Of a DNA stretch of 64,000 nucleotides, positions 12,352-24,606 are shown piece by piece (position 1 is the stretch's first letter; the number at the start of each line of letters is the position of its first letter). The stretch is from Hyposmocoma kahamanoa (Eukaryota > Arthropoda > Insecta > Lepidoptera > Cosmopterigidae): positions 323,171-387,170 of the forward strand of contig NW_020653753.1 in the NCBI RefSeq assembly GCF_003589595.1. The letters run 5' to 3'. A program made the position numbers and the translations under genes. A model generated the notes under the pieces. That model did not search any database and had not been told where the DNA came from. It saw only the letters and a program-made list of their open reading frames with translations.

Positions 12352-12450
12352 GGGAACTGTAATAGAACCCGAAAAGTTGGCTTATTTGAAAACAATATAT
12401 ACGCGCTTAGATCCGAAAAAATAGTTTTATTTCCAAGCCACGTATGTAGT
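12352..12450 (+). mobile_element. Penelope-like arm fragments
   Basis: Degenerate right arm: TCATGGGAACTGTAATAGAA, CCGAAAAGTTGGCTTATTTG, AAAATAGTTTTATTTCC. A similar fragment lies at 6003-6062 (CCATGGGTCTTGTAAAGAAC). Confidence 0.5.
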
Positions 12451-14050
12451 CGAATCGCAGAGTCGCTACAAATCTCTTTTGTGTATATTATTATACAGCC
12501 TCTTTAAGTTTTAGTTTTAAATTTAAATGTGATTGTTTTGGACGCCTTTTCTAGACTATTCTGTTTTGCATTGATAGCTGTACGTGTTTTTGTAGTAAAT
12601 TAATAAACTGAAAGTACATTTGTTCTTGCTCACTCTTTGTTAGCACCCACCCGAACCCAATAAACAATCCGCGACAACCTAATTGGACGTAGCTAAGCAA
12701 AAAGGACCCAATCCACGAAATTATCAAAAAATGACTTACCAAATGACTTGTTTATTAAGACTAACTCTAGATCAGTAAAAATAATCCAACATATAAATAT
12801 AAATAAATATCTCTGGAGTTACATGACAATAGACGTTTTGAAAATAAAACAAGGGTGAGGAACACTTTTAAACTTTAAACTGCCATATCTTGAAAGTGAC
12901 ATGGCAGTTTAAAGTGGATGCATTGGATCCTATTTGTTTAACTACATCCAATTGATATTCCATATTTTGCAATAACAGCTCACAAAAGGGCTATAGTTTC
13001 GGTCAAAAAGTTGGCATTTGTGTCCGTCACTGTGCGCAACGAACCTATTAACTTAATCACAATTCTTGCAATCATATAATAGTTTCCATAATGTAGAAAG
13101 GATATCTTAAACAATGCTTCAATGTTGAAATGTAGCAGTAAAGAACAATACATTTTGGGTAACAAGCCAGACTTAATTGAAATGTACGTAAGTAGTGGAT
13201 AATTTTGGTAAATTATTGTTAATTTCATAAATTCCGGAGTAAAAAATTTAATAATTCCTTTTTATAAGGAACTACACTGTGTCAAACCAATGTAATACCA
13301 AAAACGGCATGAGAAATGGTTTTTTTGGAAATTTTCAGTTTAATACATTGACTTACAAATAATTGGACGACGGGTCTAATACAAAAACCACGAAAAAAAT
13401 GTCCCAAGTCAACCTATTTAAACGTAGTGACATGTCAAGGAATATGAAAAAGCTAAAACGTTGAATTTAAATTGTAATGTCATCGCAATACTGTCTAATT
13501 TTGCTTGCTTCGCTGTCAGTCGAACAAACGAAGACTAAAGCGTGAATGACGCTTTGTATACGATTTTAACGCCCTATAAGTTCGCACACTTTTTAGCGCG
13601 GACCCGACGTCCATATAATTGTAAATCAATGATTTAATAACATAAAAAACGCTTTTAATTTACTTTTCACTTCACTAGCTCGGGAAGATTTTCTTCCTCA
13701 TTACAAATCTAATAAATATAAATCCGTTAGTATATTTTGTTTATATTGTTGTTGACATTAAATTGAAAACGATAACTAATTTTGTTTATTAAAACTGATT
13801 TGTTACAGTTCAACTTGTTTTTCTTTCATCTACCATTTTCTTTGCTTGTAGTGAGGTGAAATGTTGCGTGTTTCGCTCGGCAGCAAAGTTGTTCTACATC
13901 CCGAGCCATGAAACCCTCGCTACGCTCAGGATTCCATTTTTGAATAGATTTCCTTTCAATCTTAGACCCCTTCGCTTGTTCAGGTTTCAATATAAGCACT
14001 CGCGTCAAACAACAACTTCGCAGCTTTAGTTGCTACTAACTGCGCTGTAC
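12450..14050. other. unassigned sequence
   Basis: Only the 14-bp-stem hairpin at 12873-12914 stands out. Confidence 0.6.
12873..12914. repeat. 14-bp-stem hairpin
   Basis: CTTTAAACTGCCAT (12873-12886) and ATGGCAGTTTAAAG (12901-12914) pair perfectly around a 14-nt loop. Confidence 0.8.
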
Positions 14051-14054
14051 TGCT

Positions 14055-14330
14055 ATAGAGCTTCTCGTGAAAGAGTTCGTTCAGGGAAGTACTGCCACTT
14101 TACCTTTTCGTGTCGCCAAGCAGTAGTGTTAGCATTACTGCGTTCCGGTTTTGAAAGTGCTGGTGAAATTACAGGCACATGGGACTTATCAATTTATGTC
14201 TCTGGTTGACGGGCGTAGTGGCATTGCCCCTCAGATCTTTGCGATTTAAAGCTCTGAGTGGTACTATAACTATCATGGACAGGCGTGTAGCTTGTTCGTC
14301 CTATCAATTGATATTAAAAAAAATATAGTA
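14055..14330 (+). repeat. family C, SINE-like 290-bp repeat
   Basis: Runs from GCTTCTCGTGAAAGAGTTCG through ATTACTGCGTTCCGGTTTTG, AAATTACAGGCACATGGGAC and CTTTGCGATTTAAAGCTCTG to TTGATATTAAAAAAAA. The A-rich 3' end suggests retroposition. No terminal inverted repeats or tRNA head seen. The commonest repeat here, about 20 copies. Confidence 0.75.
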
Positions 14331-14489
14331 AATACCTAAATCATTTCATCTAGCAAACAGTTTTTCCTCGTCTCCTACGGCGACTCGCCCTATCACCAGA
14401 CACAAAAAGTTATAAGTTTCAAGACATTGTCTATCTGTCTGTGGCATCATGGTTCCCAATCGGATGAACTTGTCTGAAAGCGGTTTATT

Positions 14490-14752
14490 AACCGACTTCA
14501 AAAAGGAGGAGGTTCTCAATTCGACTGTATTTTTTTGTATATATTACGCGATTACTCCGGAATTTGGGAACCGATTTTGATAATTCTTGTTTCTTGGAAA
14601 AAAGGTAGTCAATATTAATTCCATTTACATTTGAAGAGAATATTCCACCTTTAAGGGTGGCAAACTAGGGGATGCGATTTCGCGCACTTTCCGGTAACTG
14701 ATTTCAATAAAGATAAATAGATGTAATTCCACAAACTTTTGAGGTTCGATCT
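14490..14752 (+). repeat. AACCGAC element
   Basis: AACCGACTTCAAAAAGGAGG to ACTTTTGAGGTTCGAT. Nearly complete, + strand. Confidence 0.75.
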
Positions 14753-14897
14753 TTTTATAAAAAAGTTATAATTATTTTATTTGAAGGTTAATTTAATCGA
14801 GATGGTTTTTTGTTTGATTGTACTTTTCCCAATTAGTGTGAGGATCTCAGTTCACAAGACATTCGAACACTTTCTCTACTCTACTTCAATTAGTAGC

Positions 14898-15172
14898 AAT
14901 AGAAGTTCTTGTGAATGAGTGCGTCCAGGCAAGTAATGCTACTTTACCTATTTCTGCCGCTGCCAAGCAGTAATGTGAGCATTACTGCGTTCCTGTTTTG
15001 TAGGGTAAGTATGCTTGTGAAATTACTGGCACATGAGACTTGTCAACTTAGGGCGACGGGCACAGAGGCAGTGCCCCTCAGATCGTTGCGATTGAAAGCT
15101 CTGAGTGGCACTATTACTATTATGGACAGGCGTGCAACTTATTCATCCCTTAATATTATAAAAAAAAGATGG
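14898..15172 (+). repeat. family C
   Basis: Near-complete + copy: TCTTGTGAATGAGTGCGTCC to CCCTTAATATTATAAAAAAA. Confidence 0.7.
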
Positions 15173-17102
15173 ATATTTATTTTACTTCGCCTGGTCCGAT
15201 CGACTTGAAAGTTGTATTATAGAAAACCAATGACATTACAATAACATTGTAGATAACCTTGGTCTGGTTCCGCAACGTAGAGTACCCAGCTCCTCAACTA
15301 CTTACAGAGTAATAAGTTGCTAGCTTACAAATGGTGACTTTATGGCCTAGCTTTAGTGAAAGTGAACTATAGCGCTTCTATTTCCTCAAAGTCCCTCGGA
15401 AATCAACGGATTTCCGAATACACACGAATATTAATTTCCATGCCCATTAACTAGATTTAAAATCTATAATAATTTGGATTTTAAACAACGTACTTTATTG
15501 TTATTTTCTTTTGATTTCCGTGTGAACTATATAGAGCTGTAAAACTATTTCCCTATTTTTAATAAAATTTACTCCACGCCAATAAGCAAGTTAATACAAA
15601 TATAAAGTAAATAAAGTGTGCTTCTCGTATGTAACTAAAATGAATGTTTTTCCGATTATAAACCATTTCAATTCAGCTCGTATCTGAACGCATTTCTTCA
15701 TCTGACATAGCTATGTTAGTATGTTCGCCATCGATGGAATAATCACTTTCTTGAACAGGTATTTGTTATAAAATTGTCCATGTGCGGTTCAAACAGTGGT
15801 TCAAAACGAATTGATTTTTTTTTTTATTATATTTTTTTACATTATTCTTTACTATTCGGATTTAAACACCACAAGCTACAGAAACATGTTTTAGGACTTT
15901 TTGAAAATAACTATTGTTGTTTTTCTTGAACATATCGTAAAAAATATTTACATGCTGTAAATTATCTTTCGTGCCTGTGACTTTAGCGGCTTTCCTTTCA
16001 TTGTATAATAAATAAAAAATGTAATAGCAACTCTATATACTTCCAAGTCGACTGAAAACGCCCGGTCTGTACCAAAGGCAAAGGGCAACTGAACAAAATC
16101 CGATTACAGCCGAAACACGAAGTTTGCCGAGGGACATTAAGAGAATAGAATGACAACGCGATTTGACAGTTTTGAACTGGTCCGACTTTTCGTTTAACGG
16201 ACTTCGACAGTTCATAATGGAAAAACGGCTGTAACTACCGATTTCGTGCTTCGAGAGTAGGACTGAAGATCCGTCAATGTGTAGCTTTGTAATAAGGCTG
16301 CTGGTGCTGGTGGCGTTCTATGGGATAATAGTAATGTAGCCTGGAGAGTAGTAGTAGCCTCCGCAGCCTCCGCAGCCTCCATACGTCTTACTTAGTAAGT
16401 TTAGTAGTTCAAAAGTAGAAAGTCCAGTTTTATAGGTATTTATTCAGGTTTAACAATAATATTATGATATTTGAACGGAGTAAACATAACTAGTAAAAGG
16501 TTCAGAAAGATAAGAAGAGTTGTGTTCGCTACCGCGATCGGGCAGGGAATGACGATGGAACGAAACAAAACCAGAACGTGAGGCAAAGAATAGAACAATT
16601 CAAAATTTGAATTTAAATACAAGTGTGAGAATAAAATAAGAAATTTAAATAAAAAGGTGGGATGACGATGCAAAGAGATCACACCGTCACAGCTTGTTGC
16701 GCTGCCGTCTGTACATTGGGCGTTTAGAGCATTATAGTTTGCTGGATCTTAGCAGGATATTTAATCTATTTTCTAATGATAATGAATGCACATATCCCAG
16801 GAGCAAACGCACCATATGTGTTGTTTCACTGCTTTGCCTATAAACTTCCTTCACCGGCATTGTCTTCAGAAATTCGTAAACACAAAACAGCAAATTAGCA
16901 GACAATAAGGTATTGTTTATAATTTACCTCACTACTTGACTATTGTCTAATAACACCATAAAGCAGCTTCTAACATACTTATTTACCTTAAGCGAGGAGT
17001 ATCAAGAGTCTCGATTCACGTATTGTGTACACGGCGAACAATGCTTGTTTACATTCGTTTTTGATAACATTAGGAAGATTTTAGAAAGCTGCACTACAGT
17101 AT
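15173..17102. other. unassigned sequence
   Basis: No supported gene or repeat apart from a CCTCCGCAG mini-tandem near 16360. Short open frames here lack recognisable homology. Confidence 0.55.
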
Positions 17103-17207
17103 GTACGGACAACGGCACGACAGACTACACATTTTTGTTCGAAAATCGCCTCCAGTGCAACGGAACAAGAAACTTCAATGTGTAGCTTGATGTGCTGGCG
17201 TGTGTAC
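17103..17207 (+). mobile_element. 105-bp MITE, copy 1
   Basis: Exactly 105 bp from GTACGGACAACGGCAC to GCTGGCGTGTGTAC. The ends are imperfect inverted repeats. Copies 2 and 3 have the same length. Confidence 0.75.
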
Positions 17208-17311
17208 ATTCAGACTACCCTTGTCACAAACTTGACTTCCTGATACCCTATACTTAAAGCACTTGATTACCAAAAATAAATTTTAATATAAACTCAGTCG
17301 CACCATAGGTA

Positions 17312-17830
17312 CTAGTGTTGGGACGAACAAGTCGTTCTCCTGATGGTAAGCGATACGTAAGGTAAGTTGTCAGTGTCAATGTCAGTGCCACTCAGAGTTT
17401 TAAATCGCAGATATCTAGGGCACTGCCAGTGCGCCCGCCACCTTGAGACATAAGTAAAAAAGTCCCATACGCCTGTAATTTCACCAGCACCCTTACTCTT
17501 CAAAACCGGAAAGCAGTAATGCTCACATTATTAGAAAAGAGTTGTGAAAGTGTTCATACAGAGAACTACATAATACCACTATGCCTATTTCTTCCGCCAA
17601 GCGGTAATATGAACAGTACTGTATTCCGGTCTTGAAGGAAAAGGGTGCTGGTGAAACTTCAGGCATGTGGGACTTGTCAACTTACAACTTTAGTCTCAGG
17701 GTGACGGGCGCAGTGGCAATGCCCCTTAAATCTTTGCGATTTACAGCTCTGAGTGGAGCTGCAACTGTTTGGATGGATAGGCGTGTCGCTTACCACTTGG
17801 TGTTCGTCCTGTCACTTGATATCATTGAAA
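17312..17830. repeat. family C inverted pair
   Basis: A minus copy (17312-17545, GGGACGAACAAGTCGTTCTC to GGAAAGCAGTAATGCTCACA) is followed at once by a plus copy (17545-17830, GTTGTGAAAGTGTTCATACA to TCACTTGATATCATTGAAAA). Together they form a large inverted repeat. Confidence 0.75.
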
Positions 17831-18009
17831 AAACCAGAACCAAATAAAAAGATGACGTCTTATATCGATCTTTCTAGAAATCATGCTACAGGTCGTAGGA
17901 AAATTTGTGTGATTACATGTAACGAGACGAATAAGTCGTGGGCACTTCATTTGCAATGCCATTTAGAGCTTTTAATTGCAAGGAAATAAGTTGACAAGTT
18001 TATGTGCCT

Positions 18010-18462
18010 GTATTGATACTAGAGGCACATATACGTGATTAAGTCCCGAATTAAAAATCAAATAATGTGTGACAATCGTGAAAGTTTAAAACAAAGTAAA
18101 CGCAGTAATGCTTAGATTTTTTCCAGTACAAAATCGTTCACGGGAAGTTTTATAGCTAATGTGTAATGTATGCCTACAACAGAGTACACACGTAGTTTAT
18201 GTACCATTCTATTAGGACTCAGTTGACGCCGAAACATGAACATTTGAAAATCAACGTCTGTCTCGTCCGGGATAGACTTTTGTTGAATAGTATCACAGAC
18301 CACATAATCTTCCGTGAATAGTATCTTGTACTCCTTTGCGCTGCTATGCATACACACAAACCTAAAAATTACTGACTTATGATAACTTGATGTTTTAGTG
18401 TTAAAAATTATATTTAAATGTGTAAAATTACTCGATTGATTGAATAAACATTTTTTTTCTTA
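18010..18462. other. unassigned sequence
   Basis: Nothing recognised; the same holds for 18648-19211, 19474-20285 and 21702-22083. Confidence 0.55.
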
Positions 18463-18647
18463 TCGAGTTCTTAGGTTTTCGCGATTGTTACACGTAGGAA
18501 ATGAAACTGTTTTTCCGGATTAAAATCGCGTATATTTGTTTTTTCAAACAACCGTGACCATGAGGCCTGTAAAGGGCCCGAAACGTCGGTTTGTTTGAAA
18601 AAGCAAATATACGCAATTTAAATACGGAAAAATAGTTTCATTTCCTA
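18463..18647 (+). mobile_element. Penelope-like inverted-arm element, copy 3
   Basis: 185 bp: tail, shortened left arm, then right arm with CCATGAGGCCTGTAAAGGGC and CCGAAACGTCGGTTTGTTTG. The arms are inverted copies of each other (GGAAATGAAACTGTTTTTCC against GGAAAAATAGTTTCATTTCC). T-rich flanks resemble each other (10 of 12), which is weak evidence for a duplication. Confidence 0.65.
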
Positions 18648-19211
18648 TTTTCTTTTTCTTCTTTAATGCTACTTAAAGTTCTCTGTAGTAGGTATGACCA
18701 AAATTTCACCACGGGAAAATTCAAGAACATTGAAAAATCTCTCGACGCTTTTAAAAAACGTATGATATTTCCAACTTCTTATTCAATTGAACGCTGTGCT
18801 ATATATGTACATACACTGTGTTCTAAATTTCAGAAGCCTCAGTAACCTTGAAGTAAATAACAGACTAGCTATTGAAGCCATATTATGGTGAAACACAGGG
18901 ATTACTTGAAGTTGGGACATAGGTACAAAAAAAGGATTGGTATGAAGACATCGAATTCACACCTCATCCATTTACACATTACTCACAGCGCTCACACATA
19001 AATAAACATAAGGTACCTTAAGGTGGCACTTCACAAGGCTATTTGTATTTGCGTATTTGATATGTTTGGCAAACAATCATCATGTGTAGATAGCATGTGT
19101 GACAAAGTGTTTGCCTTGTTTGCCTATTCGACAAATACAGCAAACACCGTACTCGCGTTACCGCGCGCTGGTCGGTGTCTCGGCGCACATCAAAAATTTG
19201 AGCGTAATTTT

Positions 19212-19473
19212 AACCGACTTCAAAAAAGAGGAGGTTCTCAATTCGACTGTACTCTTTTTTACGTATGTTACGCGATAACTCCAGAATTTGTGAACCGATT
19301 TTGATGATTCTTTTTTTGTTGGAAAGAGGGTGCCTCAGTATTGATTCCGTTTAAATTTGAAGAACGTAAGGTGGTAAACAAGGAGATGAATCTGGGTTCG
19401 CGCACTTTCCAAATGGATGTAACTTAACAAATACATATAATTCCAAGAACTTTTGAGGTCGGCTTTTTTTAGT
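19212..19473 (+). repeat. AACCGAC element
   Basis: AACCGACTTCAAAAAAGAGG to ACTTTTGAGGTCGGCTT, followed by AGTACTCTGTA, a flank also seen beside other copies. Confidence 0.75.
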
Positions 19474-20285
19474 ACTCTGTACTGAGATTACGCGAATAAG
19501 CAAGTAAACTGTGCCCAATATGATCATCTACACTGTTTTAACTTCTTATTTGGCTCCATGTATAGACGGTCATATTTGTCGGTGTTTGCATTTTTGTCTG
19601 TACGTCAAATATTTTTCTAAGTACAACAAATACCCACTAGCGATTACAAATAATCCCATGACGTGAGACCATAAAATTAGTAAGTAGTAAGCGAAAGTCT
19701 TAAAATACCTGGCCAAATGTAAATTTTCAAGCGAAGCAGCAATCTTTCTTTTTTTTCACATTTAATTTTCTCCATACATGCGCGCGCATGATTTAAAATT
19801 GAATATATTTTCCCTCAGGCTAAACACGGTCCTATGACCACAAGTATCTCAGATCACAAATCAGAACCATAATCTGTAGAATTGCATTTTTTGTGCTACT
19901 TTCAAATTTCATGCATATTTGTTGATGAACGACCGAGTAATTTAGCAATTTGTCTAAGTGGATGCTTAGAATGCTTCGCTCGCAGCATTTCTGTAATAAA
20001 TAGTTATAAATATACGATAAAAAGAGTTTAAGAAAAATATGGACAAATCCGGCCTGTTAGTAACGTGCCGAGATTTATATCCACTCATGAAATTGTGGTT
20101 TGCCCTTAAGAAATCATGCCCGTATATGGCAACAGTGATAACCTAGAATAGCAAACGCTCGCCATCCCTAGAGAAGGTCAGAGTTCGCCTCCAATGTACT
20201 TATGAGTCTATTCGGTTCATGTACATATAGCTAAAATTTCCAATCACCACTTGCTTAACGATGAAGAACTTTTTTATGAATATCT

Positions 20286-20575
20286 AGTGATGGAACTAAC
20301 AAGTCGTGCGCCTCATCGTAAGCAACACACTTAGCCTTATTAGTTGCAGAGCTGCTCAGAACATTAAATCTTAAAAATCTGAGGGGCCACTGCACATATC
20401 ACCCAGAGATATAAGTTGACAAGTCCCGTGTGCCTGTAATTTCACTAGCATCCTTACCTTTTAAAACTTAAACACAATAATGTTTACATTACTGCTTGGC
20501 AACAGAATATAGGTAGATGGTAACTGGTAGTACTTTCCTGGATGAAGTCATTCGCCAGGAGCTCTACCGCTGCTA
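20286..20575 (-). repeat. family C
   Basis: TATCTAGTGATGGAACTAAC end to AGGAGCTCTACCGCTGCTAA; complete minus copy, diverged. Confidence 0.7.
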
Positions 20576-20680
20576 AAATGTCACAAAACAACTTGCACAA
20601 TAAAAAATATATTTTATGTGGTCGTGTAGGTATAGTAGCATATGGCATCTAAGCCATTGTCTCATGACGATGATAATATT

Positions 20681-21086
20681 TCGAGTTCTTAGGTTTTCGC
20701 GATCGTTACACATTGGAAATGAAACTATTTTTCTGGATTTAAATTCGCGTATTTGTTTTTTCACACTAACCAACGTTTCGAGCCCTTTACAGGTCCCATG
20801 GTCACAGTTGACTGAGGTGGTACAGTCAATACAATCAGTTTCATTACAGTTACAAAAGTTATTAATTATATACGTTATTTTTAATTTTACGCTGCATTAT
20901 GTTTTATAAATTATTTTATTTCAACAATATGAATTTTTATTAAGTTAAATTTATTATTAATTAATAATGGAAATTAGAATAAATTAAAACATATTAATTA
21001 GTACTGCAATCTTATGACTGTTTGGGATTTTTCATCAGAGGAAAAAACTGGAAACAAATATACGCGATTTAAATAGATTCATTTCC
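20681..21086 (+). mobile_element. Penelope-like inverted-arm element, copy 1
   Basis: Starts TCGAGTTCTTAGGTTTTCGC (tail), then the left arm (GGAAATGAAACTATTTTTC to CCTTTACAGGTCCCATGG), about 200 bp of unrelated middle, and the remains of the right arm (AACAAATATACGCGATTTAA). A 12-bp direct repeat GATGATAATATT flanks it at 20669-20680 and 21087-21098. Confidence 0.7.
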
Positions 21087-21448
21087 GATGATAATATTAT
21101 GAAATAAAAAACCATACACAATGTTGAATAATACAACATAATAGGGCTGAAGTAGGAGATCGGTACAAAATTAACGTGTTTTTGATATCAAACTCGTACC
21201 TAGAAACCGTAAATAATCTTAGGCGTATTAGTGTTAAAAAAAATTACAACCGTAATCAATTCTAATAGACAACTCAACCGTGATCTCGTTTTGACTTTTT
21301 CAATGTTTACGTTGCGTAAACTTACTTTTATGATATAAATGGTAAGATTTTTGCGCAGAATTCAAGGAGAAGACGGTAACTTTTATATTTATTAGTATTT
21401 ATAGTAATAAAAATATTGTTTTTAGAGCTTTTTGGTAAAAGAACTTAT

Positions 21449-21553
21449 GTACACACGCCAGCACATCAAGCTACACGTTGACGTATCTTGTTCCGTTGCA
21501 CTGGAGGCGATTTTCAAACAAAAATGTGTAGTCTGATGTGCCGTTGTCCGTAC
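21449..21553 (-). mobile_element. 105-bp MITE, copy 2
   Basis: Minus-strand copy, GTACACACGCCAGCACATCA to TGTGCCGTTGTCCGTAC. TA may be duplicated at its flanks. Confidence 0.75.
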
Positions 21554-21577
21554 CTAAATGTTTTATTTATATCTATT

Positions 21578-21701
21578 GGGCTAGCACGATAAGGCGCGAC
21601 TTGCGCGAGAGCAACATAAAACGCGAGATTTCTATGCGAGAACAGCAGTATCTCGCGTTTTATGTCGCTCTCATGCTAGTCGCACCCTATCGTGCTAGCC
21701 C
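21578..21701. mobile_element. palindromic MITE
   Basis: 124 bp. Arms of about 52 bp: GGGCTAGCACGATAAGGCGC against GGGCTAGCACGATAGGGTGC, meeting around a short centre near GCGAGAACAGCAGTATC. Starts 24 bp after the 105-bp MITE copy 2. No clear target duplication. Confidence 0.75.
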
Positions 21702-22083
21702 TGCTGATTATAAGCATTGTTACTTTGAATATTGCTTTTTTCAGTGTACATGTTACTTACTATAAAGAAAGTTAGAAATATAAGACGAAAGAAACATGTA
21801 CAAGAAATTGTGAATTACTATATACCGTCAAAATTCGAAAACCCCATAAGCTCCATAAATGTGAACTCTTGAGTAGGCACAAAAAACAGAATTAATAGAA
21901 ATAATTGCATAATAATCTTTGATTATACCTTTATTTTACAACCAAAAGAAAGTGTACAAATTATATTTTAAGCTTTACATTCCCGACATTACGTGTGAAG
22001 AGTAAAAAACTGATTTCGTACATAACGAGGTTTTCAAATTTAGCCAACGATATGGAAACTTTAAATCTGTGGAAAGCTGGCCA

Positions 22084-22446
22084 CATTATATAATCGGAAT
22101 TTCGTTTTGAAATTACGTTTCGGAATATCGATTCGATATAAATACATCACACACATACGTTTATTTTAACAAGACTCAGTTGAGAGACGCGAGGTATTGA
22201 ATCCAGATATTCTCGCAGCGAAAATGTACGGAATTTACGATTGTGTGTTGCGGCCCTACAAAATCTATGGAAGACTTGCATTCGGAACGGCTTTTTCCGT
22301 GCGGAATTCCAAATGCAAAAGCCACCACACGGAATTTGGAATCACAAAAAAATTCGAACGGTATGTGTGTGATAAGTCCGTGATTTCTATGGTTTTGCTA
22401 CCTTTGAAATTCCAAAACGGAATTTTCAATCGGAATTTGCCTCACT
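22084..22446. mobile_element. possible TIR element
   Basis: AATCGGAATTTCGTTTTGAA near 22096 mirrors the inverse of CCAAAACGGAATTTTCAATC near 22415-22435. The interior repeats GGAATTCC/GGAATTT words. The inverted arms are diverged and the ends uncertain. Confidence 0.4.
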
Positions 22447-24366
22447 AGATATACATAAACAGGGTTATTTGTAAAATACTAACAACCTCGTAAAATTGTA
22501 TTACAAACATCATAAACAACAACTTTGATTCCATGGCATTTAATCATTCATCAGATTTTACTTACGCACAAACTTAAAAATATTTAAACAAATCGCACTA
22601 AACGGTGAAAATTGTCCCATGCGAAACGCAGGAACGAGGGTGAAGGTCATCTGTTAGGGAGGATATTTACACGTTTGTACCTACTCACTATCTGTTGAAT
22701 ACTTTGTATTTTATTAGTTTTTTAATTGAATGTATTAGGATAAATAAATTTTTCATCAATATGTTGTAAATTTTAAACTAGGCTGAATGTATGTAAATCT
22801 AAGTCATTGTATAAGAATTCACTGCTGTCAAAATTGTCTCTGTTCCTTTCATTACTTGTATAAGCTACAATAAACTGCGTTAATTTTTCAAGTATTTGGT
22901 TTTTATTCTACATCGCAAAAATAATTATTAACCAGCCCCCTACACTTAACACTATCTTACTACCAAATAAAGATTCAAAAAGTATCTGATATTACAACAA
23001 AACCTTAAAAGTTTATTTAATGTAATAAACTGATAAATAACTATACTTTACACTGCTATGGGTCGCATACTTGCAGGCATTGGAAAAAACAAAAAATAAG
23101 TCATCTGTTTTTTATACCATATTCATTTAAAAATCACTATAACTATGTTACAAACTAAAACTATGTTACAATTACCTAAACGGCCATTGCTTACCATTTT
23201 CCAACAATAAAAAAGTAGGTGAGTTAGATTTTACAGACACTACACACTTTAGCATAGCCATGCAAAAATGACCAAGAAGGAATATTATTTGAGTTTAGGC
23301 AGCTTTTTCTTTTTACTCCCATATATTAAAAATATGTAGATATGGATTTAATAGCGGCCTGTATACATAAAATTTTACAAAGCGGGTAAATTTTGACCAA
23401 TAGTTTTTATTATGTTTTGTACAAAGTCATGAAAAAAAAATTGTTGTTTATGGTGTTGGTATACACACTCTGGATATATTCTGTGAGCAATCAATAAATA
23501 ACAATAATTACCAATATAATCCCGTTAAAATGCGCTCCAAAAAAAGAACACCCGCAAACACTGCACTTGATAACGTATTCAATTAACGTTTAAATAATGC
23601 CGCTTACTTCTAAAACACCGGTAGCGATCGCAAAATGCGCGGGCGCGGATAAACGCGTGCCTACCCGCAGTGCCCTAAAAATACAATGAGCCTCGTATAC
23701 AACGTTACCTGCCCCTCTACACGTCGATTCTCCAGCAATACTGTGAAAGGGATTGTTTATACACTACGTAGATTCATGTACAACCATTTTCATCTATAGA
23801 ACTCTGTTTATACTAAGTAATGCATTAAAACTTGGAACTGTAGTCAATGTTTAATTAAACCTAAGGTCCATATTATTTATAATGATAAATTTGTGTAAGC
23901 GTTTTAATTAAAGGGTTTTCAACTCGTCATTAATACCTTAAAATGTTATAATTAGTATTTTATAGGCGTTCGTGGTCATTCACTAAATGATTGTCACTAA
24001 ATTAAATACAGGTTTCTTACCACGCTATGAGTTCTTTTTAGACAAATATCTCTCTGTTCTTATAACTGTCTTCTGCTACTGGCCAGTCAACCCGTGACCA
24101 TGAGGCGAGTGTGCGTCTATTTGGTCTAAAGACTTTTATTTATTTATTATATTTACATAGATCGATTTAAATTTTCAGGTAACAGATTTTCTGATATTTT
24201 AAAGAATTTCGCACTAAAAATATGCGTCTTCTAGTTTTTTAGTTAGGAAACCTTTAAACGCTAATTTTATCATTTTTACAATGTTATAAGTGATACTTGG
24301 TATACCTCAATATTAGATAAACAAACTGTTCAGAGGTATGTTTATAGATATACATATATGCAACAA
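22447..24366. other. unassigned sequence with a CpG-rich patch
   Basis: Mostly AT-rich. 23600-23750 is GC- and CpG-rich (GATCGCAAAATGCGCGGGCG). No exon could be supported on either strand. Confidence 0.55.
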
Positions 24367-24368
24367 TA

Positions 24369-24606
24369 TATCGCACTTGACAACTAACATAGTATTATCT
24401 CAGAAATTGTGTTATATTATATTTTATCTCAAAATTGCGTTATATTAATAATTTATCTCCAAAATTTCGCTATATTTGTATGTCATTCGTATACGATTTA
24501 ATTTCAAAATGACAGGACAACACTGTCGGTTTGAAATTAAATAGGTAATATTAATATAACTTAGAGCAATTTGGAGATAATACTATGTTAGTTGTCATGT
24601 GCGATA
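24369..24606 (+). mobile_element. TA-flanked MITE
   Basis: 238 bp. Inverted ends TATCGCACTTGACAACTAAC and TATCGCACATGACAACTAAC extend to about 36 bp and beyond. TA on both sides (24367-24368, 24607-24608), a Tc1/mariner-type target. The left half holds three about 30-bp repeats of the pattern ATCTC-AAAATT-GTTATATT. Confidence 0.8.

Noticed and set aside
16033..17185. Short open frames 16033-16215, 16440-16682 and 16943-17185 as genes
   Set aside because: Each is short and unsupported; the last overlaps the 105-bp MITE.
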